The notes under the pieces are model-generated. The model was not told the DNA's origin, did not search any database, and saw only the letters and a program-made list of their open reading frames with translations. A stretch of 64,000 nt of DNA from Juglans regia (taxonomy: Eukaryota > Streptophyta > Magnoliopsida > Fagales > Juglandaceae), in assembly GCF_001411555.2 (NCBI RefSeq), contig NC_049903.1:11280362-11344361 (forward strand). The letters are read 5' to 3'. The translations under genes and the position numbers were made by a program. Position 1 is the first letter of the stretch, and each line of letters opens with the position of its first letter. Positions 53,558 through 64,000 of the stretch are shown here, piece after piece.

Positions 53558-56500
53558 TCAATGTTGCCCATGACTTCTGCTCATCGAGTGGTGTCGAAGA
53601 AGCTTTTGATCACGAGTCCGCTGATCACCCTGCAACAGCAAAACATTTAAATCAATGCATAGATACGACACAGAGAACTCAAATTATTTGAATGGGAGCC
53701 GACTGATTATGACACTGAGTGGAGTGAATTTCTCTATTTGCAACAGCCAGACATGCTGTTCCGAGTTATATATAGTCCTGCCTAGGTTAAAATAACTAGC
53801 AGTAATTCGAATCTGTGATTAACCTCCAATTTATTCAAGTCCAAAACATAGCATTTATGAAACCTTAAAAAGAAGTAATAGCTTTCATTTCTTAGCAGTT
53901 GGCATTTTTTTTTCAGCTTAGCAGTAATTATTTCATGACATAGAAAAAAAGGAGAATATTGCACAAGCTGCTTAAAAAGAAAACTAAGAAATACAAATTA
54001 ATATCTAAACTCAACAAACCTTATATAATGACGCTGCTGATTCAGACTGTACATTCTGAATTGCAATATTTCCAAGTGATCGCAAATTATCCAGTGCATC
54101 GAGAGTCAGCTGCCACCCACAAAGCGCAAAAGCATCAGTATTGGTGCTGGAACCAGTACAGCCAGCAGCCGCAACATTTCCATTCACCCAAGGACAGAAC
54201 TGGTTGTGATGGACAATCGGATCAAATTCCAAAGCTTCCTCATAATTGCTTGCCCCTTTTGGAGGCCCTGAAAATTTAAATGGTTTTCATGCATCATCAA
54301 CAGAAAAGTAAGAAAAAAATACACAAATAAAAAAATTTAAATATTTAAATTATGACAACACATGTATGAACTTTCTAATTGGAAGTAATCCAAGGGGGTT
54401 AGTTGCATAAAATTATCATTTTTTTAAATGTGCACAAAATTGTATATAGGTATTTACTCAGGTCTGGGGGTTTAACCGGGTATAGGGGTGTAGAACCGGG
54501 CTGGATTTTTTTCCAGTCTGGTCCAAAACCCGGAATCCGGGTAAAGACATGTTGCATTTGCACGGTCTCCGGAATTCCTTGTCATAAAAAAAATGTATAT
54601 AGGTATCGAAGTAGTGATGGCAATGAAACAGGTTAAATAGAAAGCTCAATAGCCTTTTTTATTTCTGAGCTAGGATATTATACATCCAACAGTGTACAAC
54701 TAAATGACAACCCGAGAATAGAATCAAATAGGGTAAAGCTGGAATGGTGACTCAGCAAATGTATATGTTGTGTATCCCTAGATGTGTGTTTTGTCCAAGG
54801 TAGAGCTCTTAAGGTAATAACTCCCAAAAGAGACCTTCAATAAATAAATTCAACATTGGATAGAAATTTACAAAGTATGTCCTCAATCCAATGTGCGTAA
54901 TGAACTTCTGGTTTCGATTTTCCATTGTCAAGCTATGTGTTGACTGACCTACGACTCAAAACAAAATTTTCCAGCATCACCTTCTTTATTCCATTGTATC
55001 TTAAATCTACAATTAGCAATGGACAACTTTGTTCCATTAAGTGCCCACTCATTTTCAACCTTAAGCTGAAATCAGGTAACCTCTTGTAAAAGCAAGGCCA
55101 AGGATGAGATCAAGGGCTCAAACCTCACAGTCTCACAAGGTCCATGCATAACTAATCAATCTAAATAGATAAATAATTGGCTCATTTTTCATGAGCAAAG
55201 CCACTAACGTTACAAAGTGGTAATGTAGTTAAGAAATCAATAATGCCATATAATTTACCAACAACATTGGCATAATCTGACTCTAGGTATAAGCAATTGT
55301 TTGTAGAAGAAGAATTACCAGCTTTTGCAACCTCTTTCTTCATTGTTTTACAACCAGAAAACACGTTAGCATTGCAAGAAAGAGAAGGGTGGGCATTGTT
55401 CTCAGGTACTAACTTGTCGCCTTGACTTATCTTTTCACCACTTTCAACTGATTCAGTTTTAGCAGAACCATAAATTTTTGAGCTGCTATCTGCCCTTCCA
55501 ACTGATCGAGACAACATTTCCTGGCTATCTCCATGGGGATCTTCCCTATTAATTTCATCAGGGACAATCTCGTCCATTAGTCCAGGATCTGGAGCAGATT
55601 CCCCAGTCTGGCCCTGATTTTCAGCATCTTCTGCTCTTGGTTCCACATCACCAACCACACTATTAGCTCTATGGACAGATACATCAGCCCCATGAATTTC
55701 AGCCTCATGACTAGCACACATCCCAACACTTCCTCCACTAATTCCAAAACTAAACCCGTCCCTGGCTTGAGCAGTCACAGTCTCTGCATTGAAAAGTTCT
55801 TCCCCATCATTTGTACTACTGACACCCATTTCCCCAGGGATGGCCGCAGCTGGCCGGAAACCAATGCTCGGCTGAGCTTGGTTACTATGATTTATTTCAG
55901 ATGTATCATTCATGTCCAGATTGCCATATATACTAGACGAGGGGAGATGAACATCATCAACATCTCCAGGATAATTTTCAACACTTTCCATAGAGTCGGC
56001 ATTTGCACTATGGAAACCGGTATCCATAGCAATTACCGATGACGCACGAGTAGAATCCCTAGCTGATTGGATCCCAATAAGTTGGTCACTTCCTTGCCGA
56101 AACGAAGAAACCCTATTGCCATCTGTGTATACTTCAAAACCCATTGAATGGCTAGGACCAGCACCAGATGTATCTCTATGAGATGATGAACAGTATGTAT
56201 CAAATAAATCAGAGTCACGAGCACGTTTTGAAGGCCCAGCTGAATATTCTTGGCCATCTGTGACTTCATCACCATCACGATCAATGACAGTGCCTTCAAT
56301 GCTATCAGCTTGCTGCATCCTTAGGTGTGGCCTATAATCTGAAGTTCCCCCTTTCTCCAGGTTCCGCTTACGAGAGCTGGGACCCCGTGATTCATATGAA
56401 GCTGCACGGTCACCAACCTCACTGCCTGAAGGCTGCCCAATCATGAGGTCCCTACCCATATCTGCATCAAGAATATTTTCCGACATTGCTGTCCTGTCCA

Positions 56501-59500
56501 ACTGTGTAAAAGGTAAAGCCCCTGCCATTGTAAGATTCAAATCAACATCTGTATTTGGCAGCACTTTCCTATCACTTGTTGTTGCAACTTCATCGCGGTC
56601 TTCAGTATGTTCTCTTTCTGTATCATCAGCAGCAACCCAGCCACTAATTCCACTGGCCGCACTTACTCCACGTGTTAATCCCATTTTTTTGCTTGCATCA
56701 GGAATATCAATGTTGTTTGGAGTGAACCGTGCAGGTCGAGGAATTGATACGAAATCTGATATCCTAACCGTAGCACCACATAAGCTACAATCTAGCAAAG
56801 GTGACCTGAACTCACATCTAGAATCCTTAACCAACACTTTACTCTTCCCTATCTCTTTTTTATCTGCAGCAGTCAGTGGCTTCTTGCCTGTTCCATGATC
56901 CTGCAATAGATGGAGCTGGGCCTGATTAGGGCCTGCAGAATATCCGTTCCTAGCTGATTGAGCAGAATGCTCTTCACAGTCTTGAACATTTAAAAGCCAT
57001 CCGGGTTCCCATCCACAGAGGCTTATAAGCTTCTGGGCCTGCCAAAGGAAAAAGACGAAATTATAAATATATGAGCACACAGATAAATGGAAAAAGAAAT
57101 GACTTGGTAAGCATTACCAGCCACCAACAAGTACATAAATATATCTTACACGAGAATATAAACATAATGCCCCATCTCGAGAGCTTTCAAGTTCTGGTAT
57201 ACTCTCTGGTTTAATATCTACTTCCTCTGACAAAAAGCGAGCAACCTGTGGGCCCCGAGAGGCCCGCATTGTCTCAATTGCAGACGCGGCCACAATGGGA
57301 AGAGATTGATATTGCACAAGTCCATCACATCTATCCTTATATCCTCCAATCAGGGCAGACTGAGAAGTTGGAGGAAACTGCACCAAGCTCTCTGGGCAGC
57401 TATTTCCCCTCCAAGGACAACTGACATTGTGCACAGCATCCAGCCGTTTGGCAAATGCTTCAGCAGCATCTTGAACTTAAACCATGAAAGAAAGAACAAA
57501 ATAAGCTTGATATTAGCAAGGACCAGCTCGTTCAATCACTACTGACTCATTAAGTAAAACTTGTCTAAATAAGATAAATATGCTTGAAATAGGAATTTAA
57601 TATCATTATAATTGGGACTTCCAGCAAAATGTAAGCTATAAACAAGGTAGCATTAAATCATTAATGAGACAAATGAAAAAAGATCCATGTATCCTACTTG
57701 GTGGTGCAAGTTAGCTACCATGGAGAAATCACAACTCCATAAAAGGCGCATGTTTCCAAATAATGAAGGTCTACAGCATAAGTTTTTAGGAAGTTACTCC
57801 CGCTCCCCCACCCTCCCTTTCTTACTTGTCCTCCCTTCATATACTTACCTTTCTCCACATATCTTGCAACGCTGCCCTTAGGTTTAATCAATTGAAAGAT
57901 CACCATACAGCTTTTTGAAACATTTGAAAGTTTATTTGAAACATCCAATGTCGGGTAATAATGTGAGAAGATTAAAGAAAAGGCAGAACAATAAGCCATT
58001 GACTTGAATTGGCTAACCTTCAGTAGGGGTCCAAGATGGTGACAACGTAAAACTCAAGCATACACCACATGATTCACATTCAATTTTGTCCACATCCACG
58101 TTTATCCAACCTCTTTGAGCACAAGTCAATGAACTGACAACCTGAAACAAATCATAAAGTAACAGTGAGAATGCCTCAAAGTGGTCTTGAATCTATATCT
58201 GAAAGCAAACAACATTTTGTGGCAGTAATGTAAATTTTTGCATGTGCAGACCATAAACTTAGAAGGTATAGTGGCTCATGAAAAAAAGTACTGAAAAGCT
58301 TGGTTTATGCAAGCAAGGCTTCAGTCAGCAAGGGATTTCTATGGATGTGTTAAACTTTGGTTTTGAAATCTTTTTTTTTTAATAAGTACTTTGGTTTTGA
58401 AATCTCTAATTCTTCTAAAACAGATCCCGGTCTATTGGTACGAAGAATTACAAAAACCATGAAAACTCAGCCCATTATAGTCTTTGCAGCTGCCCAAAGA
58501 AATAATGTATTGATTTATACTCTTTTTAAAAAGATAATATTTATTGAAAACAAAAAAAGAGGAACGCAAAATCGAAGTACATGGGGGTATACAACAAATA
58601 CACCAAATGTTAGAGGGAGAGGGAGGGAGATAGAGAGAAGAGGGCAATAAAGTCCTGAAACTAGAGGGATATATATTGGCTCCCATCCAATGATAGATTG
58701 CATTTAAAAAGGTCTTCAGGTCTTTGGTAGTCCTTGAATATTTTTGAAACTTTCACTCTTTCTATCCAAACGCACCATATCAAGTAGGCCGGGATCATTT
58801 TCCACAAATTGTTACAATGTTGTTTATCAAGCCATCCTTTCCAACACGCTAGAAGATCCCCCACTCGTCTAGGTATCACCCACTTCAAGCCAAAGAGATC
58901 AATAAGAGCTAGCCTTAGTGTTTGTAAGAGTCCAAGGAAAGTCCAAGCCACATCTAGATCCATACTCCAAAAGGCCTAGTCAAGTTTACAATTGAAAAAC
59001 CTTGGAATCATTATAAAGAACTTGAACTTCTCCCTCCTAAGCAATGTGAGATCTCATTCACCACCTTCTTATACACAATTCGGGATATTACAATGTTTTA
59101 GCTACCTCATAATGGAGTGAAGAATGATCCACAGATTCTACATTCCTCTTGCACATACACCACACACCACCTTAATGTGTCCTTACTTAGGTTGTCCAAA
59201 GTAAGGATCTTCTAGAATGCGGCCATCCAAGCAAAGAAAGTCACTCTCAAGGAGCTTTACTCCTCTAAATGGTCTTCCAAGGAAAGGTAGTGTTTTTGTG
59301 TGGGACTACTGCATTATCTCTTTGATATGCTCAATTGCATCCTATCTTCCCCATCCTGTCTTACTCGAAGAGAATATGGCCAAGCATAAAAGTAAAGGAA
59401 TCCACCTCTTAGTCTTGCGCCACTTGAACAAACATAACTTTCCAATTAGGTGACATTTGAGATCCATAGCTTGTCTGCCACTGATGCCTCCTTCTCCCTA

Positions 59501-62260
59501 GCAATGTTGAATAGGTCCATGAAGGCCCCTTTAAAAGGTTGATCGCTACACTAGACATTATACTTGAACTTGATCTTGGTTCCATGATCCATCCTCCACC
59601 TCATATTTAATGTGCCTGGAAAATTCCTTCCAGTTTCTTCAAATGTTCTTCCATTACCCAACCCCATAATTCCCAAACAACTCTTTAGATTTCCATCCAG
59701 TTAACTCACTGTCATACTTTGTCTCTATCACCACCCTCTATAGGCTACCTCTATCATACTTAACCACAGGTTGAATTGATTTCCAAGCAATCTAAGTAGT
59801 CTTATGAAATGTGTAGCAGCTTAGGGAAAGAGCAATTTATGTAGATTATAAATCATCCTGAAAGATATGTTAAGCCTCAACTATGTAAGCGATATGTCTT
59901 GGTAGCATTCTTGTTGGAAGATCCAGATGCACCACTCTAGTAACAAACTGGAAAAGCTGATCCGAAAGGATGCCATGAGAAATTCAAAGGCAGAACACAT
60001 ACAGTCAACACTCTTATAATTAACAATAGTTTTGACATTTTTCTTGTACACACTTTCCATGATCTATAATAAAATTTTAGCACGTTGCAGAAAACCTTCT
60101 GCAAGAAAAAGCATTTTGTATAGACTATAAAATAGTTTACATTATCACCATGTAAGGAAATTTCTCAAGTTATAAAATAACGGGTCATTGCTTATAGATT
60201 CATAAAGGCATATCTAGAGATATTCAGTTTCAGAATAATAACAATAATAATTGTCACTTGATAATGCATCAATATGTAGTGATATATTTCTATTTTACAA
60301 TGCTCTAACATTGGGATTTTCATATATCTGAATCCATCAATCACAAATGGCTTTAGGGATAAACTATGATGGACCAAAACATGTTCAAACCTTAGGCTTC
60401 CCCAACCAATTTGAAGGCTTGAAGGTAGCCAAACGCCTCAGTAAATCTCCTCTTTCCCATGGTCTACATGACGGCCTTGATGATACAAAAGCCGAACCAC
60501 CAGCACTTGCACTCAAGGAAGTCAATGGTGGTTGTGAACCAACACAAGACAAAGAAGCTGCTTTAGAGCCACGGCCATGACTGGACCCATCTATACTGCC
60601 AACATGTGTAGGAACAGCAGGTGAGGATGCCCCAGCAGAACTGATAACGCATAAAGCAATAAACTTGTTCATAAAAAATGTATATATAAACTTGAGCTTG
60701 ATAAAATTCTTAATCATTTGTTTGAGAAAATAGACATTGTCATCTACATAAAATATCAGAAAATACAATAGAAAGTATTTGGTAAAAAGGGGTGGGGCAA
60801 GCGTGGGGGAATTAAGTCAATAATTAAATAAATCTGAAAGTATTCCAGGGACAATTAAAAGAGTCTGTGGTGGAATTTCTAGACCAAGTGTTCCTGATAT
60901 TTGGTTTAGGAGCTGAGTTACTTATAAAAAAAAATATTTAGTTTAATTGCTGAGCAAAAGGGATAGGTACAGCAAGTCCTTAGGTTTAGAAGAGAAACAT
61001 GAAAAACCTAATGCATAGCTTCACGACCATATAAAGGATGGAAGCTACGCAAGGTTACATGGGTAAGTCCTAAGGGTTCTGTCGTGGGGTAGTTCCCCCC
61101 GTCATAAAAAATGTACTATTTTTTTACAAGTATAATGTACTATTTTTTTATTAGTAGTAAGAAAATTTTATTGACCACTAAATAGGCACAGCCAAAGTAC
61201 AAATGAAATATACAAGAGAAAACACCTAAATACAAGCTAAGAACTAGAATGGGCTAAAAGAAAATCATGAAGATTATCTCCATTCAATACAAGAGCTTTA
61301 ACCCAAAAACATAAAGAAGAACTCCCTAAGTGCTCCAATCGAACGTTCTTTATCTTCAAAGTACTCCCCAAGTATAATGTACTATTTACTAAGTCTTCAA
61401 CTCATTTTTTGTTGTTTGGTGTTTTCAAATGTCCTAGGTAATGAGGATGAGGATGAGCAAGTGTGCCCAATAAAGATTGATGAGACCTATTTCAGTCAAT
61501 TCATATTAAGTGTCATAAACATGGCTAGTTTTGGATTGATATGTTGTAGTGTGAATAAAACATTATTTACTTTCAGTTGTTTAAACTTGCTTTATCTCGT
61601 TTGGATATTCTTATGATAAATGAAACATTCTAATGTATTTATTTCGATCTCATACACAGAGCTAGTTTTGGATTGTTATGTCGTGGTATCAACATAAATG
61701 AAATATGTTGCATGTAATAACCTTGCTGCTAAGTTATTAAGTAGCATTGCTAAACCTACAGGAAGGGGGTGCCACACACGTGGAATGCAGAAAGCAAATT
61801 TCAAGTGCCAGTAAGATTGTCCAAATGAGAACACTACATTACCCAAATGAAAACACACACACACACACACACAGGTGACTCGATTAGATTTTTCCAATCT
61901 ATTTGATTAAAACTAAACCACGATTCCCATTTTACTAAGCGCATTTACAGCTCTAATTTCGGAGATCGAATTCACCTCCCATGCCCTTCCTCTACTTTCC
62001 CGGAAACCAAACAGCGGTTAGAGCCACCAATCCCTCCACAAAATAACCAAAACGAACTCAACAAAAAAATCCGAGTCTCGACAAAGCTAATTCAAAACCC
62101 TAACTTCAATCAATTCACATAATTCAAAGAAGAAAGAAGAAAGAAAACACAAAACAAGAATTCGAGATCAATATCGTGATTGAGATGGAGAGAGAAGGCG
62201 GAACCTGGCAGCAGGAGCAGCGTCAATGGTCCCTCCGGAACTGATAACCTCCTCTCGCAT
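53558..62260 (-). CDS. C3HC zinc-finger protein, NIPA/ILP1-like
   Basis: Seven exons encode 931 aa: 62205-62260, 60391-60640, 58018-58141, 57150-57475, 55319-57038, 54020-54267, 53558-53629. All joins have GT/AG ends and consistent phases. The protein matches the plant ILP1 (IAP-like protein 1) family, related to animal NIPA/ZC3HC1, a nuclear-basket protein. The first C3HC site uses Cys124, Cys127, His159 and Cys163 (CESC, HNVSC). The second uses Cys336, Cys339, His846 and Cys850 (CSLC, HNQFC), so this domain is split by about 500 residues of acidic, Ser-rich, probably disordered sequence. A basic SRKRNLEKG segment could serve nuclear import. It ends MSRSHGQH. The length is close to Arabidopsis ILP1 (about 960 aa). 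Introns 1 and 2 carry LINE insertions, but the frame is intact. The molecular role in plants is inferred from the animal family. Confidence 0.92.
58530..59880 (-). mobile_element. LINE 3' half in intron 2 of the zinc-finger gene
   Basis: The minus strand carries degraded L1 ORF2 C-terminal sequence: FGNYGVGLWKNI-like text near 59650-59700, the zf-RVT region near 59110-59170, and VIPRRVGDLLACWKGW near 58830-58880. It ends in AATAAATATT at about 58540-58550. It is split by an LTR fragment at 58963-59095. The upstream (5') border is approximate. Confidence 0.65.
58963..59095 (-). mobile_element. TRIM LTR fragment nested in the LINE
   Basis: CATACTCCAAAAGGCCTAGTCAA, then AATTGAA…TATAAAGA.CTTGAACTTCTC…AAGCAATGTGAGATC…GGGATATTACAA follows the inverted LTR at 49381-49539 motif by motif. 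It sits exactly where the LINE zf-RVT region is interrupted, so it inserted later than the LINE. Confidence 0.7.
61146..61368 (-). mobile_element. Short 5'-truncated LINE with 19-bp target duplication
   Basis: This 223-bp insertion resembles the 3' end of the 39.3-44.8 kb LINE (plus-strand order: poly-T, AAATTTTATTGA, …GAAAATCATGAAGATTATCTCC…, GTTCTTTATCTTCAAAGTA). It is flanked by exact copies of CAAGTATAATGTACTATTT at 61127-61145 and 61369-61387. It lies in intron 1 of the zinc-finger gene, on the same strand as the gene. Confidence 0.9.
61853..61873. repeat. (AC)n microsatellite
   Basis: About ten AC units follow GAAA in intron 1 of the zinc-finger gene. Confidence 0.9.
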
Positions 62261-63844
62261 TTCTGCCGTGGCCCAAATTTGCGAAGCAAGAAGTATGAGA
62301 GAGAAAAAAGGGGAAGAGCCGAGAGGAGACTAGAGAAGTGTGCTCACTTATACCGAGAATATTCGCGCGTGGAGCTTTGGTTGCATTTGGACACAGACGT
62401 ATAATTTGAATCGATTGATTTGTAATAGATAAGTCTCCAAACAAGTATTTATAAAAAAATTCATTATATTTTAAAAATATGTAAAAAAATAATTTTTTAT
62501 TAATAAAATCTATTTTTTATAAAAAATTTCTATGAAATTTATCTATTTAAAAATTATATTTAATATTATTCTGTATGAATAATAGTAGTTTATAAATTTC
62601 ATGATATATGTTAATATAAATAAATTGAAATATGTTTAAATATACTAAGGATGTTAAATAAGTTTAATTTTTTTTTATAAAAAATTAATAAATTTTGTTA
62701 ATGATTAATTTGAAATGGGATGAATTTAGTTTATGTACCAACATAGCAAATGCGACTCAAAAGCTCAGTCTCTGATGACGTGGAAACGAGGTTGGTTTTC
62801 AAATGACGTGGGTTCGGGTTTGGATTTGGGTTCAGATTTTGGGAGACTCGGGTTACTTCCGTAGACAATTCATGAGTTGTCCATGACACCTTTGATCATG
62901 GTAACAGAGAAGTTTAAATTTTTAAAAGATGTGTTAAATTTATAAAGGGGTTTCATAAATTTATTGTGGTATGTTAAAATTTATTTTTATTTTACATTAT
63001 AATTTGACACATCAAATTACGTCAGTTTATAATTTTTTATTAAATTCTATTATAGGTAATGTATTTGTATTTCTCAAATTGTAATAACTTATTACAAAAT
63101 TTTCATCGAAGAGAATTATCTAGACTCATTTCTCTATTTAACATTTAACATTAATAAAATTTAGAGTTGGGCTAATAAAGAAGTTCAGGGGTACCAAAAT
63201 AAGTTCAAATTCTAGGAAATTAATTGTATCTTGAAGTTGAAATTGACTAGGTATCCATTTACCACGGTTTCAGAATCCAAACATGATCGAATCAATTGAT
63301 AACAAAGCCAAATAGTGCATGAGCAAAATTCTAATAAACAAGTGATGATGATATTGTTTGCAGGGACCTTCTACATCAATGCTGAGGCTGTAAGAAAAAT
63401 TATAGATTAACGGGAAGAACTTTAGAATAGAAAAGTTACCAATTATAGTTAAGCATATTAAGGAATTATGCTTGCCCCATTGTTTCGTCTTTCTAGATTG
63501 ATCTTCCTAAGTGGGGAATTGTTGATGCAAATTTCGGTACACCCAATGCCACCTCGTTACCCCTGCTAGTAAAGAATGAACCTCAGACTCCCTGAATAGA
63601 TATCTTAGATTTTTTGTGCGATGTATCTCAAAAAAATGAAATAAAAACACATAGTACTTTAGGCTTACCTTTCTTTTCCTACATATCGTGGGGGATGTGG
63701 CATGACTCGCTTTCTTCCTAGGCCTCTAACTCTTGTGGCTTGATACAATCATATCTCCTAAATGGCTACATTGAGACATTAAGATCTCATTTGTGTCATA
63801 GAGTCACTTCAATCAGGCTCTTAGGTGATATTTTCTCCTTCCGA
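62261..63844. other. Upstream region of the zinc-finger gene
   Basis: This includes the 5' leader and promoter of the zinc-finger gene (GA-rich near 62280-62345) and then AT-rich sequence. An A/T-rich imperfect palindrome recalls the 7120-7185 type at about 62990-63050. From about 63520 a TGTTGATGCAAATTTCGG segment may be an LTR start, but no partner was found. No gene is supported. Confidence 0.4.
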
Positions 63845-63849
63845 GCTAG

Positions 63850-64000
63850 AAAATCACATAGTACAGTACTACGAGACCCTTCTCTCAGAATTGGTTACTT
63901 GGAGGCAGAAGTTTGATGCTTTGCATTTTGAGGCGATTGATTCGCAGAGCGTGAGTATTGTGGAGACCTTTTGTAGAAGAAGAGATCTACAAGGTCTTAT
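63850..64000 (+). mobile_element. LINE ORF2 fragment running off the window
   Basis: GAGACCCTTCTCTCAGAATTGG…GATGCTTTGCATTTTGAGGC…GAAGAAGAGATCTACAAGGTC matches, base by base with changes, the minus-strand LINE sequence near 41750-41880, between the endonuclease and RT. It contains stops in the expected frame. Confidence 0.7.

Noticed and set aside
55671..56042. Open frames antisense to exon 5 of the zinc-finger gene
   Set aside because: Shadow frames of a long coding exon, with no independent evidence.
1..64000. Searched by eye for CRISPR arrays, bacterial operons, rRNA genes and intact tRNA genes
   Set aside because: None found. The intron structure, MITEs and LINEs show that this is plant nuclear DNA. 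tRNA-like segments are primer-binding sites or a worn SINE.

Overview
The window is nuclear DNA of a dicot tree-type plant. It is AT-rich and intron-rich, and full of retroelements and MITEs. Short elements containing 'gagatgagttgagatgag' recur at about 8.6, 14.9, 20.4, 25.1 and 29.0 kb. From memory these resemble repeats common in Fagales (walnut, hickory, oak), so Juglandaceae/Fagales is my best guess, not a proven assignment.

Five host genes can be modelled. (1) A single-exon P-class pentatricopeptide-repeat protein (15859-18375, +). (2) A seven-exon auxilin/JAC1-like J-domain protein (27289-31149, +). (3) A twelve-exon mitochondrial-type solanesyl (polyprenyl) diphosphate synthase (32691-47467, -), 420 aa with both Asp-rich motifs. 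(4) A single-exon mTERF-family protein, probably organellar (51889-52830, -). (5) A seven-exon C3HC zinc-finger (NIPA/ILP1-like) protein of 931 aa (53558-62260, -). All exon joins were set by hand with GT/AG sites and matching phases. Three of the five probably act in or on organelles (organelle RNA, ubiquinone side chain, organelle gene expression). They look like unrelated neighbours, not a functional cluster.

Layout: 1-7100 is a decayed endogenous pararetrovirus (Caulimoviridae, florendovirus-like) with a polyprotein ORF1, an overlapping ORF2 and a TATA box. 7100-15600 is intergenic: MITEs, a complete 311-bp TRIM retrotransposon, a poly-A-tailed retroposon and a local duplication. 18376-27180 is intergenic: a LINE fragment, a second retroposon copy, a solo LTR, an inverted repeat and a split miR167-complementary site. 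The synthase gene is stretched by a near full-length 5.5-kb LINE in intron 4, by a solo LTR in intron 1, and by a MITE and a LINE tail in other introns. 47470-51888 holds two MITEs, inverted TRIM LTRs and a LINE 3' end. The zinc-finger gene carries a LINE with a nested LTR in intron 2 and a short LINE with a perfect 19-bp target duplication in intron 1. The window ends inside another LINE.

The most unusual items are: the LINE whose target duplication begins immediately after the GT of a splice donor, the interrupted miR167 site, the inverted TRIM array, the miniature TRIM, and the poly-A retroposon family, which I could not assign.
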